DNA of 46,856 nt from Paraburkholderia oxyphila NBRC 105797 (GTDB lineage Bacteria; Pseudomonadota; Gammaproteobacteria; Burkholderiales; Burkholderiaceae): positions 1 through 46,856 of the forward strand of contig NZ_BAYD01000080.1 in the NCBI RefSeq assembly GCF_000685075.1. The letters run 5' to 3'. Both the position numbers and the translations under genes were made by a program. How positions within the stretch are numbered: the stretch's first letter is position 1; each line of letters opens with the position of its first letter. Positions 8,978-18,505 of the stretch are shown one piece after another. The notes under the pieces are model-generated. The model worked only from the letters and a program-made list of their open reading frames with translations. It was not told the origin of the DNA and ran no database searches.

Positions 8978-10219
8978 ATGCTCGCCACCTTGCCGCTCGG
9001 GGCCGACGAACTCAGCGCCTGGCTGCGCCTCGCGAACACACGGGGCCTGAAGCCGGCGGCGCTACGCGCCCTGCTCGGCGCATTCGGGCTGCCGCAGCAT
9101 GTGCTCGCGCAGCCGTTCGACGCGCTCGCGGCCGCAGCGGGCTATGAAGCGGCCCATGCCGTGCTGGCGCCGCCCGCAGCGAACTTTGCGCAGCAGGTCG
9201 GGGCCGTGGCCGCCTGGTGCTCGCCGCCGGGCAACGCGCTCGTCACGCTCGCCGATCCCGCCTATCCGCCGCGCCTCCTGACGATGCCCGACCCGCCGCC
9301 GCTTCTCTACGTGAAGGGGCGGCTCGATCTGCTGCATGCGCGCAGCGTGGCCGTGGTGGGCAGCCGCAGCGCCACGCCGCAAGCGCTCGAAGACGCCACG
9401 CGCTTCGCTCGCACGCTCGCCGCAGCCGGCGTCACGGTCGTCTCGGGCCTCGCACTCGGCGTGGATGGCGCGGCCCACCGGGGCGCGCTGGACGAACCCG
9501 GCAGCACCGTCGCCATCACGGGCACGGGCGCCGACCTCGTCTATCCCGCCGCGCACCACGCCCTCGCGACCGAGATCGCCGCGCGCGGCGTGCTCGCCAC
9601 CGAATGGCCGCTCGGCACGCCCGCGCGCTCAGCGAATTTCCCGCAGCGCAATCGTGTGATCGCGGCGCTCGTGGAGGGGGTCATCGTCGTCGAGGCCGCC
9701 ATGCGCTCGGGCTCGCTCATCACCGCGCGGCTCGCCAACGAAATGGGACGCGATGTGTTCGCCCTGCCAGGCTCGGTCCATGCGCCGCTCTCGCGCGGGT
9801 GCCATCGGCTGATCAAAGAAGGGGCGCAACTGGTCGAGACGCCGGAGGAAGTGCTCGAGGCGCTGCGGTTCACGCAGCCGGCACCGCGTGCGCGGCGTCC
9901 CGCTGCGCCGCGTGAGCGAAGTCCGGCATGCGCAATGACGCTTCCGCTCGAATTCGAAACGCAGCCTCCCCACCTTGCGCAAGACGCCGCCCAGACACGG
10001 CCGCCAGCCGAAGCGAGGCGCGCACCCACCGCGCCGCTCGGGCCCGAGGCCCGCGCACTGCTTGCCGCGCTCGGCCACGCCCCCGCCACGCTTGAAATCC
10101 TCGCGCAACGCACCGACATGACCGAGGCGGTCCTGCAGGCCACGCTGCTGCGGCTAGAGCTGGCCGGGCACGTCAGCACGCTGCCCGGAGGCCGGTTTAC
10201 GCGGGCGTCTCACGACTAG
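8978..10219 (+). CDS. dprA: DNA-processing protein DprA (DNA uptake)
   Basis: DprA binds incoming single-stranded DNA during transformation and loads RecA. The 413-residue product has an N-terminal helical region. The Rossmann-like core follows: VVGSRSATPQALEDATRFAR near residue 125, then VVSGLALGVDGAAHRGALD, later NRVIAALVEGVIVVEA and GSLITARLANEMGRDVFALPG. A Pro/Ala-rich linker and a C-terminal winged-helix (DML1-like) domain end it. GGAG lies eight bases before the ATG. The length is near the upper range because of the linker. It does not by itself show that the strain is naturally competent. Confidence 0.95.
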   Translation: MLATLPLGADELSAWLRLANTRGLKPAALRALLGAFGLPQHVLAQPFDALAAAAGYEAAHAVLAPPAANFAQQVGAVAAWCSPPGNALVTLADPAYPPRLLTMPDPPPLLYVKGRLDLLHARSVAVVGSRSATPQALEDATRFARTLAAAGVTVVSGLALGVDGAAHRGALDEPGSTVAITGTGADLVYPAAHHALATEIAARGVLATEWPLGTPARSANFPQRNRVIAALVEGVIVVEAAMRSGSLITARLANEMGRDVFALPGSVHAPLSRGCHRLIKEGAQLVETPEEVLEALRFTQPAPRARRPAAPRERSPACAMTLPLEFETQPPHLAQDAAQTRPPAEARRAPTAPLGPEARALLAALGHAPATLEILAQRTDMTEAVLQATLLRLELAGHVSTLPGGRFTRASHD

Positions 10220-10295
10220 TCCGCCGCCGTGTTACATTCGCGCCAAACACCCGCCAAACGCCCACACTATATATAAGAGAACGCAAGGAACGACC

Positions 10296-10673
10296 ATGCC
10301 CGCGCTTGACCTCGACACCGACGCCGACCAGATCGCCGAGCGCGTCACCGACCGCGACACGCTGTTCGTCGCCTGTCTGTGCGCTCAGTGGTGCGGCACC
10401 TGTCGCGACTATCGGGCGACGTTCGACCGTATCGCCGAAGCCCATCCCGAGATCTGCTTCGCGTGGATCGACATCGAAACGCACGCCGACCGCTTCGACG
10501 ACCTCGATGTGGAAAACTTCCCCACCATCCTGATCGAAGACGGCAAGGCCACCCGCTTTTTCGGCACGGTGCTGCCGCACGGCGCCGTGGTCGAGCGCAT
10601 GCTCGCGGATCTCACCGCGCTGCCGGGCGTCGCCGATGCACCGAAGCTGCGGCCCGTGCTGGTCGAGGCGTAG
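10296..10673 (+). CDS. Thioredoxin-fold protein
   Basis: The 125-residue product has the active-site motif WCGTC (Trp32, Cys33, Cys36) after a hydrophobic strand (TLFVACLCAQ), and the cis-Pro loop ENFPTILIEDG. The fold is thioredoxin-like, with no signal peptide, so it is cytoplasmic. Two further cysteines (Cys28 just before the motif and one in EICFAW) are unusual for a plain thioredoxin. AAGGAA precedes the ATG. It probably serves as an auxiliary disulfide reductase. It sits between dprA and topB with its own spacing on both sides. Confidence 0.85.
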   Translation: MPALDLDTDADQIAERVTDRDTLFVACLCAQWCGTCRDYRATFDRIAEAHPEICFAWIDIETHADRFDDLDVENFPTILIEDGKATRFFGTVLPHGAVVERMLADLTALPGVADAPKLRPVLVEA

Positions 10674-10918
10674 CGCGCTGGCGCAGTCCCGGAGCGCCCC
10701 GCGAGCGCCCTGCGAACCGCAGACAAGCAAGGCCGCCGCGAGCGCCAGGCGGCACACATCCGATAACACGAAAATCGCCCCCGCTGCGCCATGTGCTATA
10801 AAGCGGTCGTTAAGCGAGAGGCGAAACGCGCCGCGCCGGCCCCGAAACGAACTCAGACGGCATAGCCGCGGGGCGCGAACCCTATTCAAAGCCCGGAATC
10901 ACCCACACACGACCAGTC

Positions 10919-13582
10919 ATGTCCAAAGCCCTGATCATCGCCGAGAAGCCATCCGTCGCGAACGATATCGCGCGCGCTTTGGGCGGATTTACCAAGCATG
11001 ACGAGTACTACGAAAGCGACGACTACGTGCTTTCGTCGGCGGTTGGCCACTTGCTGGAAATCGCCGCGCCCGAAGAGTACGAAGTCAAGCGAGGCAAATG
11101 GAGCTTCGCGCATCTGCCGGTCATCCCGCCGCATTTCGACCTGAACCCGATCGCCAAGAGCGAGTCGCGGCTCAAGGTGCTCACCAGGCTGCTCAAGCGC
11201 AAGGACGTCACGCAACTCATCAACGCCTGCGACGCGGGGCGCGAAGGCGAGCTGATTTTCCGCCTGATCGCGCAGCACGCGAAGGCCAAGCAGCCGGTCC
11301 AGCGCCTGTGGCTCCAGTCGATGACGCCGCAGGCGATCCGCGACGGCTTCGCGAACCTGCGCAGCGACCACGACATGCAGCCGCTCGCCGACGCGGCCCG
11401 CTGCCGCTCGGAAGCCGACTGGCTCGTGGGCATCAACGGCACGCGCGCGATGACGGCCTTCAACAGCAAGGGCGGCGGCTTCTTCCTCACCACGGTCGGC
11501 CGCGTTCAGACGCCAACTTTGTCGATCGTCGTCGAACGTGAGGAGAAAATTCGCCGCTTCGTCCCGCGCGACTATTGGGAAGTGCGCGCGGAGTTCGTCT
11601 GCGCCAAGGGCTTCTATGAGGGCCGCTGGTTCGACCCGAAATTCAAGAAGGACGAGTTCGATCCGGAAAAGCGCGACTCGCGTCTCTGGAGCCTGCCGGC
11701 CGCCGAGACCATCGTGGCCGCCTGCCATGGCCGCGAAGGCACGGTCACCGAGGAATCGAAGCCGTCCACCCAGCTCTCGCCCGCGCTCTTCGACCTGACG
11801 AGCCTGCAGCGCGAAGCCAACGGCCGCTTCGGCTTCTCGGCCAAGAACACGCTCGGCCTCGCCCAGGCGCTGTACGAAAAGCACAAGGTGCTCACCTACC
11901 CGCGTACCGATTCGCGCGCGCTGCCCGAGGATTACCTCGGCACCGTGAAAGAGACGCTCGAGATGCTCAAGGAGAGCAACAACTACCTGCCGCACGCGAA
12001 GCAGGTGCTCGACAAGGGCTGGGTGAAGCCGAACAAGCGCATCTTCGACAACTCGAAGATCAGCGACCACTTCGCCATCATCCCCACGCTGCAGGCGCCG
12101 AAGTCGCTTTCCGAGCCCGAGCAGAAGCTCTATGACCTCGTCGTGAAGCGCTTCCTCGCCGTGTTCTTCCCGGCGGCGGAGTACCGCGTGACCACGCGTA
12201 TCACCGAAGTGGCCGGCCATCACTTCAAGACCGAGGGCAAGGTGCTGGTCGAGCCGGGCTGGCTGCAGGTCTACGGCCGCGACTCGGGCGGCGAGGACGC
12301 CAACCTCGTGCCGGTGCAGAAGGACGAGAAGGTCAAGACCGACAAGATCGCGGCGCATCAGCTCGTGACCAAGCCGCCTGCGCGCTACAACGAAGCGACG
12401 CTGCTCTCGGCGATGGAAGGCGCGGGCAAGCTCGTCGACGACGAGGAGCTGCGCGAGGCGATGGCCGCCAAGGGCCTGGGCACGCCGGCCACGCGCGCGG
12501 CGATCATCGAAGGCCTGCTCGGCGAAAAATATCTGGTGCGCGAAGGCCGCGAGCTGATTCCCACGGCCAAGGCGTTCCAGCTCATGACGCTCCTGCGCGG
12601 CCTCGGCGTCGAGGAACTCACCGCGCCGGAACTCACCGGCGAATGGGAATACAAGCTCTCGCAGATGGAGCGCGGCAAGCTTCCGCGCGACGCGTTCATG
12701 CAGGAAATCGCCCGCATGACGCAGACCATCGTGAAGCGCGCGAAAGAATACGACTCCGACACCATTCCCGGCGACTACGCGACGCTGGAAACGCCGTGCC
12801 CGAACTGCGGTGGCCAGGTGAAGGAAAACTATCGCCGCTTCGCGTGCACGAAGTGCGAGTTCTCGATCTCGAAGATCCCGGGCGGTCGCCAGTTCGAGAT
12901 CCCGGAAGTGGAAGAGCTGCTGCAGAACAAGACGATCGGCCCGCTCTCGGGCTTCCGCAGCAAGATGGGCCGGCCGTTCTCGGCCATCCTCAAGCTCTCC
13001 TTCGACGACGAGATCAAGAACTTCAAGCTCGAATTCGACTTCGGCCAGGACCAGGGCGGCGAGGACGGCGAAGCGCCGGACTTCTCTCAGCAGGAACCGG
13101 TTGGCGCGTGCCCGAAGTGCAAGGGCCGCGTGTTCGAGCACGGCATGAGCTACGTCTGCGAGCATTCGGTCGCGAACCCGAAGACCTGCGATTTCCGCTC
13201 GGGCAAGGTGATCCTGCAACAGGAGATCGCGCGCGAGCAGATGGCGAAGCTGCTTTCCGAAGGCCGCACCGACCTGCTGACGAACTTCAAGTCGTCGCGC
13301 ACGGGGCGCAACTTCAAGGCGTTCCTCGTCAAGCAGAGCGACGGCAAGATCGGCTTCGAGTTCGAGAAGAAGGAGCCGAGCGCCAAGACGGCAGCCAAGA
13401 CGGCAGCCAAGACGGCAGCGAAGAAGTCGACGGCCGCGGCTGCCACGGCGGAAACGGATGAAGCCGCGAACGACGCCGCCGAAACGAGCGCGAAGCCGGC
13501 GCGCAAGACGGCTGCCGCCAAGACCGCGCCCGCGAAAAAGACCGCTGCCCGCAAAACGCCGGCGCGCAAGACCGGCTCGTAA
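10919..13582 (+). CDS. topB: DNA topoisomerase III
   Basis: This type IA topoisomerase relaxes and decatenates DNA. The 887-residue product begins SKALIIAEKPSVANDIARAL (TOPRIM domain, with the acidic motif NACDAGREGELIFRL). The catalytic Tyr is at about residue 327 in LTYPRTDSRALP. After the core it has zinc-ribbon-like segments (CPNCGG...CTKC, and CPKCKG followed by further Cys and His). A low-complexity Lys/Ala tail of about 65 residues closes it, partly encoded by a 12-base tandem repeat. E. coli TopB is about 650 residues, so the C-terminal extension is large, as in other Burkholderiaceae. The ribosome-binding site is weak. A strong terminator follows. Confidence 0.95.
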   Translation: MSKALIIAEKPSVANDIARALGGFTKHDEYYESDDYVLSSAVGHLLEIAAPEEYEVKRGKWSFAHLPVIPPHFDLNPIAKSESRLKVLTRLLKRKDVTQLINACDAGREGELIFRLIAQHAKAKQPVQRLWLQSMTPQAIRDGFANLRSDHDMQPLADAARCRSEADWLVGINGTRAMTAFNSKGGGFFLTTVGRVQTPTLSIVVEREEKIRRFVPRDYWEVRAEFVCAKGFYEGRWFDPKFKKDEFDPEKRDSRLWSLPAAETIVAACHGREGTVTEESKPSTQLSPALFDLTSLQREANGRFGFSAKNTLGLAQALYEKHKVLTYPRTDSRALPEDYLGTVKETLEMLKESNNYLPHAKQVLDKGWVKPNKRIFDNSKISDHFAIIPTLQAPKSLSEPEQKLYDLVVKRFLAVFFPAAEYRVTTRITEVAGHHFKTEGKVLVEPGWLQVYGRDSGGEDANLVPVQKDEKVKTDKIAAHQLVTKPPARYNEATLLSAMEGAGKLVDDEELREAMAAKGLGTPATRAAIIEGLLGEKYLVREGRELIPTAKAFQLMTLLRGLGVEELTAPELTGEWEYKLSQMERGKLPRDAFMQEIARMTQTIVKRAKEYDSDTIPGDYATLETPCPNCGGQVKENYRRFACTKCEFSISKIPGGRQFEIPEVEELLQNKTIGPLSGFRSKMGRPFSAILKLSFDDEIKNFKLEFDFGQDQGGEDGEAPDFSQQEPVGACPKCKGRVFEHGMSYVCEHSVANPKTCDFRSGKVILQQEIAREQMAKLLSEGRTDLLTNFKSSRTGRNFKAFLVKQSDGKIGFEFEKKEPSAKTAAKTAAKTAAKKSTAAAATAETDEAANDAAETSAKPARKTAAAKTAPAKKTAARKTPARKTGS
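13382..13417 (+). repeat. 12-base tandem repeat (3 copies) in the topB tail
   Basis: Three perfect copies of GCCAAGACGGCA encode AKTA-AKTA-AKTA in the basic C-terminal tail of topoisomerase III. Copy number could vary between strains. Confidence 0.9.
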
Positions 13583-13635
13583 TCGGGTCCGTTTCGCGCA
13601 CCGTTCAGCCGCCGCTCCCGGCGGCATGTGCAAGC

Positions 13636-13672
13636 AAAAAGCGCAGCTTCTCACGAAGCTGCGCTTTTTTTT
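13636..13672 (+). terminator. Rho-independent terminator after topB
   Basis: AAAAAGCGCAGCTTC and GAAGCTGCGCTTTTTTTT form a long stem with loop TCAC, followed by a T run, 54 bases after the topB stop. The A-rich left side means it could also act on the minus strand. Confidence 0.9.
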
Positions 13673-13711
13673 ATTGCCGTCCTGCCCCGCGCGCGAGGCG
13701 CCGTAACACCC

Positions 13712-14815
13712 TTATAGCGGCGACAGCGCCGACGTACGCGCGCGCCCAGCAGCCACGCGCGGCGCCTTCGTCGCACGCTCGCCCGGCGTGCCGTGGTGAT
13801 CGCCGTCAAGCAAGCCGGAAACCGGCTCCAGGCCGTCGAACGCCTCAGGTACCAGCGGGTGCGCGACGCCGTTTGCCGGCCGCGCGAGCCCGTCTTTGAC
13901 CCACTGCTCGCCGAGCTGGCTGTTCGGCGTCTGGCTGAAGTGCTCGACGAGGTGGTCGATGAACGTGCGCACCTTCGCCGGCAAGTGGCGGCGGCTCGGA
14001 TACGCGACGTTGATCTCGACCTGCGGCAGCCGATAGTCGCCGAGCAGGCGCACGAGGCGCCCGCGCGTCATGTCGCGCCCGATCAGGTAGCTCGGCAGGA
14101 TCGAGATGCCCATGCCGAGCAGCACGAACTGGCGCAGCATCTCGGTGTTGTTCGCGACAATCACGTTGGTCGGGCGCACGCGCACCTCGCCATCCGGCCC
14201 CGTGAACACGCGCTCGTCGCCCCAGTACTCCGAGGGCAGCGAAAGCGACGGATGCTCCATCAGATGCTCGGGGCGCGTGGGCGTGCCGTGCTTCTCCAGA
14301 TAGGCCGGCGTGGCGCACACGGTCATGCAGCCCGTCGTGAGACGGCGCGTGACGATGCTCGCGCTGCGCATCTGGCGCGCGGTCACGACGCCCAGATCGA
14401 AACCTTCTTCGACGAGATCCACCTGGCGGTCGACCAGCGTCACGTCGGGAACGACTTGCGGATAGCGCTGCGTATAGGTCTGCAGCACGGGCGCGAGGTT
14501 GTGCAGCCCGAAGACCACCGGCGCGACGATGCGCAGCGTGCCGACCGGCTCATGGTTGCGCGCCACCACCATCTGCTCGACATCTTCGAGCTCGTCGAGA
14601 ATCTGGCGGGCGCGTTCGAGGTAGACCTGCCCGGATTCGGTGAGGGAAAGGCTGCGGGTCGTGCGATTGAGCAAACGCGTGCCAAGCCGCCCTTCAAGGT
14701 CGGCGACGTGACGCGTTGCAACCGCATTGGAGATATCCATCGCGGAAGCGGCCCGGGCAAAACTGCCGAGGTCGGCCACTTTGACGAATACTCGCATCGA
14801 CTGCAAATGATCCAT
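13712..14815 (-). CDS. LysR-family transcriptional regulator
   Basis: The 367-residue product has an N-terminal winged HTH (MDHLQSMRVFVKVADLGSFA with NAVATRHVADLEGRLGTRLL) and a substrate-binding co-inducer domain (LRIVAPVVFGLHNLAPVL; GMGISILPSYLIGRDMTRGR) of the CrgA-like subgroup. LysR proteins are usually near 300 residues. Here a Pro/Gly/Ala-rich tail of about 60 residues follows the domain and has no recognised fold. I chose the ATG at 14815 because GGAG lies seven bases upstream; the frame is open upstream to 14950 without conserved sequence. No divergent target gene sits next to it, so its regulon is unknown. Confidence 0.9.
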   Translation of the reverse strand: MDHLQSMRVFVKVADLGSFARAASAMDISNAVATRHVADLEGRLGTRLLNRTTRSLSLTESGQVYLERARQILDELEDVEQMVVARNHEPVGTLRIVAPVVFGLHNLAPVLQTYTQRYPQVVPDVTLVDRQVDLVEEGFDLGVVTARQMRSASIVTRRLTTGCMTVCATPAYLEKHGTPTRPEHLMEHPSLSLPSEYWGDERVFTGPDGEVRVRPTNVIVANNTEMLRQFVLLGMGISILPSYLIGRDMTRGRLVRLLGDYRLPQVEINVAYPSRRHLPAKVRTFIDHLVEHFSQTPNSQLGEQWVKDGLARPANGVAHPLVPEAFDGLEPVSGLLDGDHHGTPGERATKAPRVAAGRARTSALSPL

Positions 14816-15182
14816 GTGACAACTCCTGCCTGTTACGGTCCGCCGAAAAACGGCGGCGGAAACCGCGAATTCTCCTACGACATGAGAAATCGTGCAGAAG
14901 TTGCCTAAGAATGCCTGAAATTCTTTGTAATTTTCGCGACTCTCACTCAAGACGCACTGTCAGATCGGCGATTGTTTCCCAAGCCGAAACAATTTTGCGC
15001 ACTGCAGCGAAATATCCCGACGCCCGATGAACAGCGGCCACACCGCGCTGATCCGGCATGGCAATTAATGATCGGACCCCTAAAATAAAAAGCCGCCCGA
15101 AGGCGGCTCGTGTTTCCTGGTCAGGCTAAAAAAGGCAGTACAACGATGCTAGTGAGCACTCACCTTCATTTCACGCCAGCGC
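14816..15182. other. Gap between LysR regulator and pckG
   Basis: This 367-base stretch holds the pckG terminator (15082-15108) and presumably the LysR promoter. Beyond these I see no gene or RNA signature. Confidence 0.5.
15082..15108 (-). terminator. Rho-independent terminator after pckG
   Basis: On the minus strand GAGCCGCC, a TTCGG tetraloop-like turn and GGCGGCTTTTTATTTTA form a compact hairpin with a T-rich tail, about 75 bases beyond the pckG stop. Confidence 0.85.
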
Positions 15183-17033
15183 TCAAAATCGCGCTTCGAG
15201 TGCCGTGCGCGCATCGCTGAGCGCCTTCGGCAAGCCGTGAGCGAGCTTCTCGAAGAGTTCCGAGTGCAGCGCGAGTTCCTCACGCCACGCATCGGCATCG
15301 ACTGAGATCACCTGCTCGAACTGCGCCGGTGTGAAGTCCATGCCGCCCCAGTTCAGGTCGTCGTAGCGCGGCGAAACGCCGAACGCATGGTCTTCGCCCT
15401 GGGCCTCGCCTTCGATGCGGCGCACCATCCATTCGAGCACGCGCATGTTCTCGCCGAAACCGGGCCAGACGAACTTGCCGTCCGGGCCCTTGCGGAACCA
15501 ATTCACGCAGAAGATGCGCGGCAGCGTGGCGCCCAGCTTCGAGAGGCGCTCGCCCACCTTGAGCCAGTGGCCGAAGTAGTCGGCCATGTTGTAGCCGCAG
15601 AACGGCAGCATCGCGAACGGGTCGCGGCGCACCACGCCCTGCTGCCCGGCCGCCGCCGCCGTGGTCTCGGAGCCCATGGTCGCGGCCATGTAGACGCCCT
15701 GCGTCCAGTCGCGCGCCTCGGTCACGAGCGGCACCGTGGTCGAGCGGCGGCCGCCGAACAGGAAGGCGTCAATCGCCACGCCCTTCGGATCTTCCCAGGC
15801 GGGATCGATCGACGGGCATTGCGAAGCGGGCGCCGTGAAGCGCGCGTTCGGATGCGCGGCCTTGCGGCCCGTCTCTTTGCCGATGGCGGGCGTCCAGTCG
15901 TTGCCCTGCCAGTCGATCAGGTGCGCGGGCGGATCGTCGGTCATGCCTTCCCACCAGACATCGCCGTCATCGGTGAGCGCGACGTTCGTGAAGATCACGT
16001 TCTCCTTGAGCGTCGCCATGGCGTTGTAGTTGGTCTTTTCGCTCGTGCCCGGCGCCACGCCGAAATAGCCGGCTTCCGGGTTGATCGCGTAGAGACGGCC
16101 GTCCGCACCCGGCTTGATCCAGGCGATATCGTCGCCGATCGTGCTGATTTCCCAGCCGTTCATGGCAGCCGGCGGAATCAGCATGGCGAAATTGGTCTTG
16201 CCGCACGCCGACGGGAACGCCGCCGCGACGTGATACTTGCGCCCTTGCGGGGAGCGCACGCCAAGAATCAGCATGTGCTCGGCGAGCCAGCCTTCGTCGC
16301 GGCCCATGGTCGAGGCGATGCGCAACGCAAAGCACTTCTTGCCGAGCAGCGCGTTGCCGCCATAGCCCGAGCCATAGCTCCAGATCTCGCGCGATTCCGG
16401 GAAATGGACGATGTACTTCGTCTTGTTGCACGGCCACGGCACATCCTGCTCGCCCTCCGCCAGCGGCGCGCCCACGCTGTGCACGCACGGCACGAACGCA
16501 CCGTCCTCGCCGAGCACGTCGTACACGGCGCGGCCCATGCGCGTCATGATCCGCATGTTCACGGCCACGTACGGGCTATCGGAAAGCTCGACGCCGATAT
16601 GCGCAATGGGCGAACCGAGCGGGCCCATCGAGAACGGCACGACGTACATCGTGCGGCCGCGCATGGAGCCGGCGAACAGACCGTCCAGCGTCGAGCGCAT
16701 CTCGGCGGGCGCCATCCAGTTGTTGGTCGGGCCGGCGTCTTCCTGCTTTTCACAGCAGATGAAGGTGCGGTCCTCCACGCGCGCCACGTCCGAGGGATCG
16801 GAGCATGCGAGATACGAGTTCGGGCGTTTCTGCGGATTGAGACGGCGCATCGTCCCTGCGTCGACCATCTGCTGGCACAGGCGGTCGTACTCTTCCTGCG
16901 AGCCATCGCACCAGACGATGTGCTCGGGTTGCGTGTGCGCCGCAATCTGCTGCACCCACTCGATCAGTTTCCGGTGCCGGACCCAGGCCGGCGCCTGGGC
17001 GGCAGCCTGAGCGGGGAAGTCGGGATGATTCAT
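15183..17033 (-). CDS. pckG: Phosphoenolpyruvate carboxykinase (GTP)
   Basis: This enzyme converts oxaloacetate and GTP to phosphoenolpyruvate, CO2 and GDP, the entry step of gluconeogenesis. The 616-residue product has the length of the GTP-type family. It contains the P-loop-like kinase motif FPSACGKTNFAMLIPPA (about residue 273 onward) with its reactive Cys, the downstream metal/guanine-binding region (ISTIGDDIAWIKPGADGRLY), and FGGRRSTTVPLV. I chose the ATG at 17033 (MNHPDFPAQ) because GGAG lies eight bases upstream. An upstream in-frame ATG at 17102 lacks support. It is followed by its own terminator and diverges from a dehydrogenase gene. Confidence 0.97.
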   Translation of the reverse strand: MNHPDFPAQAAAQAPAWVRHRKLIEWVQQIAAHTQPEHIVWCDGSQEEYDRLCQQMVDAGTMRRLNPQKRPNSYLACSDPSDVARVEDRTFICCEKQEDAGPTNNWMAPAEMRSTLDGLFAGSMRGRTMYVVPFSMGPLGSPIAHIGVELSDSPYVAVNMRIMTRMGRAVYDVLGEDGAFVPCVHSVGAPLAEGEQDVPWPCNKTKYIVHFPESREIWSYGSGYGGNALLGKKCFALRIASTMGRDEGWLAEHMLILGVRSPQGRKYHVAAAFPSACGKTNFAMLIPPAAMNGWEISTIGDDIAWIKPGADGRLYAINPEAGYFGVAPGTSEKTNYNAMATLKENVIFTNVALTDDGDVWWEGMTDDPPAHLIDWQGNDWTPAIGKETGRKAAHPNARFTAPASQCPSIDPAWEDPKGVAIDAFLFGGRRSTTVPLVTEARDWTQGVYMAATMGSETTAAAAGQQGVVRRDPFAMLPFCGYNMADYFGHWLKVGERLSKLGATLPRIFCVNWFRKGPDGKFVWPGFGENMRVLEWMVRRIEGEAQGEDHAFGVSPRYDDLNWGGMDFTPAQFEQVISVDADAWREELALHSELFEKLAHGLPKALSDARTALEARF

Positions 17034-17418
17034 CGATATGTCTCCGTGAGGGCTGATAAAAATTCGAGTCGGGCCCTTTTCGACGCTGCGTGCGAGAGGC
17101 ACAACCTGCGTGAACGCATTCCGCCGTTCGCGCAGTCGGGCAGGCCGTCAAGACCCTGTCAGCGAGGGTTCGCAACCGTCTGTAAAGCGGCTTGCGTCGT
17201 GACCCTTCAAGCTGATAAAAGGGGGGAAATTCTCATTCAAATTGTGTCTGGCCGTATTGAGCGCCATCGCATAGAACAGCAATTGCAGTGCCCAGCTGTT
17301 CCGTGCACCGGAAGGCACCCTTGTATTCATACCAGCCTTCCGCGCGCTGCATAGTGGGATAACCACCAGATGAACACGAGTCGCACCGAGATGTGCGCCA
17401 ACCCTCACCCAAGCTGCC
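17034..17418. other. Divergent pckG / dehydrogenase intergenic region
   Basis: This 385-base gap must hold promoters for both divergent genes. I see an AT-richer tract around 17205-17250 but no confident -35/-10 pair and no RNA gene. Confidence 0.45.
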
Positions 17419-18432
17419 ATGAAAATTGCCATCCTTGACGACTACCAGGACGCCGTCCGCAAGCTCGACTGCTTTCAATTGCTTGCCGATCACGAGGTCA
17501 AGGTCTTCAACAACACCGTGCGCGGTCTCGGCCAGCTCGCAAGCCGGCTGGCCGAAGTCGACGCGCTCGTGCTGATCCGCGAACGCACCCGCATCTCCTC
17601 GCAACTGCTCGACAAGCTCCCGCATCTGCGCATGATCAGCCAGACGGGCAAAGCCGGCCCGCACATCGACATGGCCGCCTGCAGCGAACGCGGCATTGCC
17701 GTGCTCGAAGGCACCGGCTCGCCGGTCGCGCCCGCCGAACTCACGTGGGCGCTCATCATGGCGGCGCAACGGCGCATTCCGCAGTACGTGGCCAACCTCA
17801 AGCAGGGCGCGTGGCAGCAGTCGGGGCTCAAAACCTCGGCCATGCCGCCCAATTTCGGTCTGGGCCAGGTCCTGCGCGGCCAGACGCTCGGGATCTGGGG
17901 CTACGGCAAGATCGGGCGCCTCGTGGCCGGCTACGGCAAGGCGTTCGGCATGCGCGTGATCGTCTGGGGCCGCGAGCACTCGCTCGAAGCGGCGCGCGCC
18001 GACGGCTATGAAGCGGCCGCCAGCCGCGAGGCGCTCTTCGAAGAGAGCGACATCCTCTCGCTGCATCTGCGCCTGCACGACGACACGCGCGGCATCGTCA
18101 AGCAGGAAGATCTGTTGCGCATGAAACCGACTTCGCTGCTCGTCAATACGAGCCGCGCGGAGCTGCTCGAAGAAAACGCGCTGCTTGGCGCGCTGTCGCA
18201 CAACCGGCCGGGCATGGTCGCCATCGACGTGTTCGAAAGCGAGCCGATCCTGCAGGGCTACAGCCTGCTGCGCATGGAGAACGTGATCTGCACGCCGCAC
18301 ATCGGCTATGTCGAGCGCGAGAGCTACGAGCTCTACTTCGGCGCGGCGTTCCGCAACATCCTCGCTTTCGACGCCGGCGATCAATCGCACGTCGCGAATC
18401 CCGAGGCGCTGCAAGGCGGGCGTCGCCGCTAG
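17419..18432 (+). CDS. D-2-hydroxyacid dehydrogenase family protein
   Basis: The 337-residue product belongs to the NAD(P)-dependent D-isomer 2-hydroxyacid dehydrogenases. It starts MKIAILDDYQDAVRKLDCFQ. The Rossmann motif GIWGYGKIGRLVAGYGKAFG lies near residues 158-177. The catalytic Arg is in LVNTSRAELLEE, a Glu in DVFESEPI, and the catalytic His in TPHIGYVERESYE. The substrate is unknown; the family covers D-lactate, glyoxylate, phosphoglycerate and phosphite enzymes. The ribosome-binding site is poor (CCAAGCTGCC before the ATG). A bidirectional-looking terminator follows. Confidence 0.9.
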   Translation: MKIAILDDYQDAVRKLDCFQLLADHEVKVFNNTVRGLGQLASRLAEVDALVLIRERTRISSQLLDKLPHLRMISQTGKAGPHIDMAACSERGIAVLEGTGSPVAPAELTWALIMAAQRRIPQYVANLKQGAWQQSGLKTSAMPPNFGLGQVLRGQTLGIWGYGKIGRLVAGYGKAFGMRVIVWGREHSLEAARADGYEAAASREALFEESDILSLHLRLHDDTRGIVKQEDLLRMKPTSLLVNTSRAELLEENALLGALSHNRPGMVAIDVFESEPILQGYSLLRMENVICTPHIGYVERESYELYFGAAFRNILAFDAGDQSHVANPEALQGGRRR

Positions 18433-18453
18433 GCGCGAGGCGCTGAAAGGACG

Positions 18454-18480
18454 AAAAAGGCGGCTCGGGCCGCCTTTTTT
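18454..18480. terminator. Terminator between convergent dehydrogenase and patatin genes
   Basis: AAAAAGGCGGCTCGGGCCGCCTTTTTT is a strong GC stem flanked by A and T runs on both sides. It can stop transcription from either convergent gene. Confidence 0.88.
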
Positions 18481-18505
18481 CATGTGCGTACGCAACGGGC
18501 TGCCA

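Noticed and set aside
10886..13654. Very long open frame on the minus strand opposite topB
   Set aside because: It is Arg/Leu/Ala/Glu-rich without recognisable domains, and mirrors the codons of topB. Such antisense frames are a by-product of high GC.
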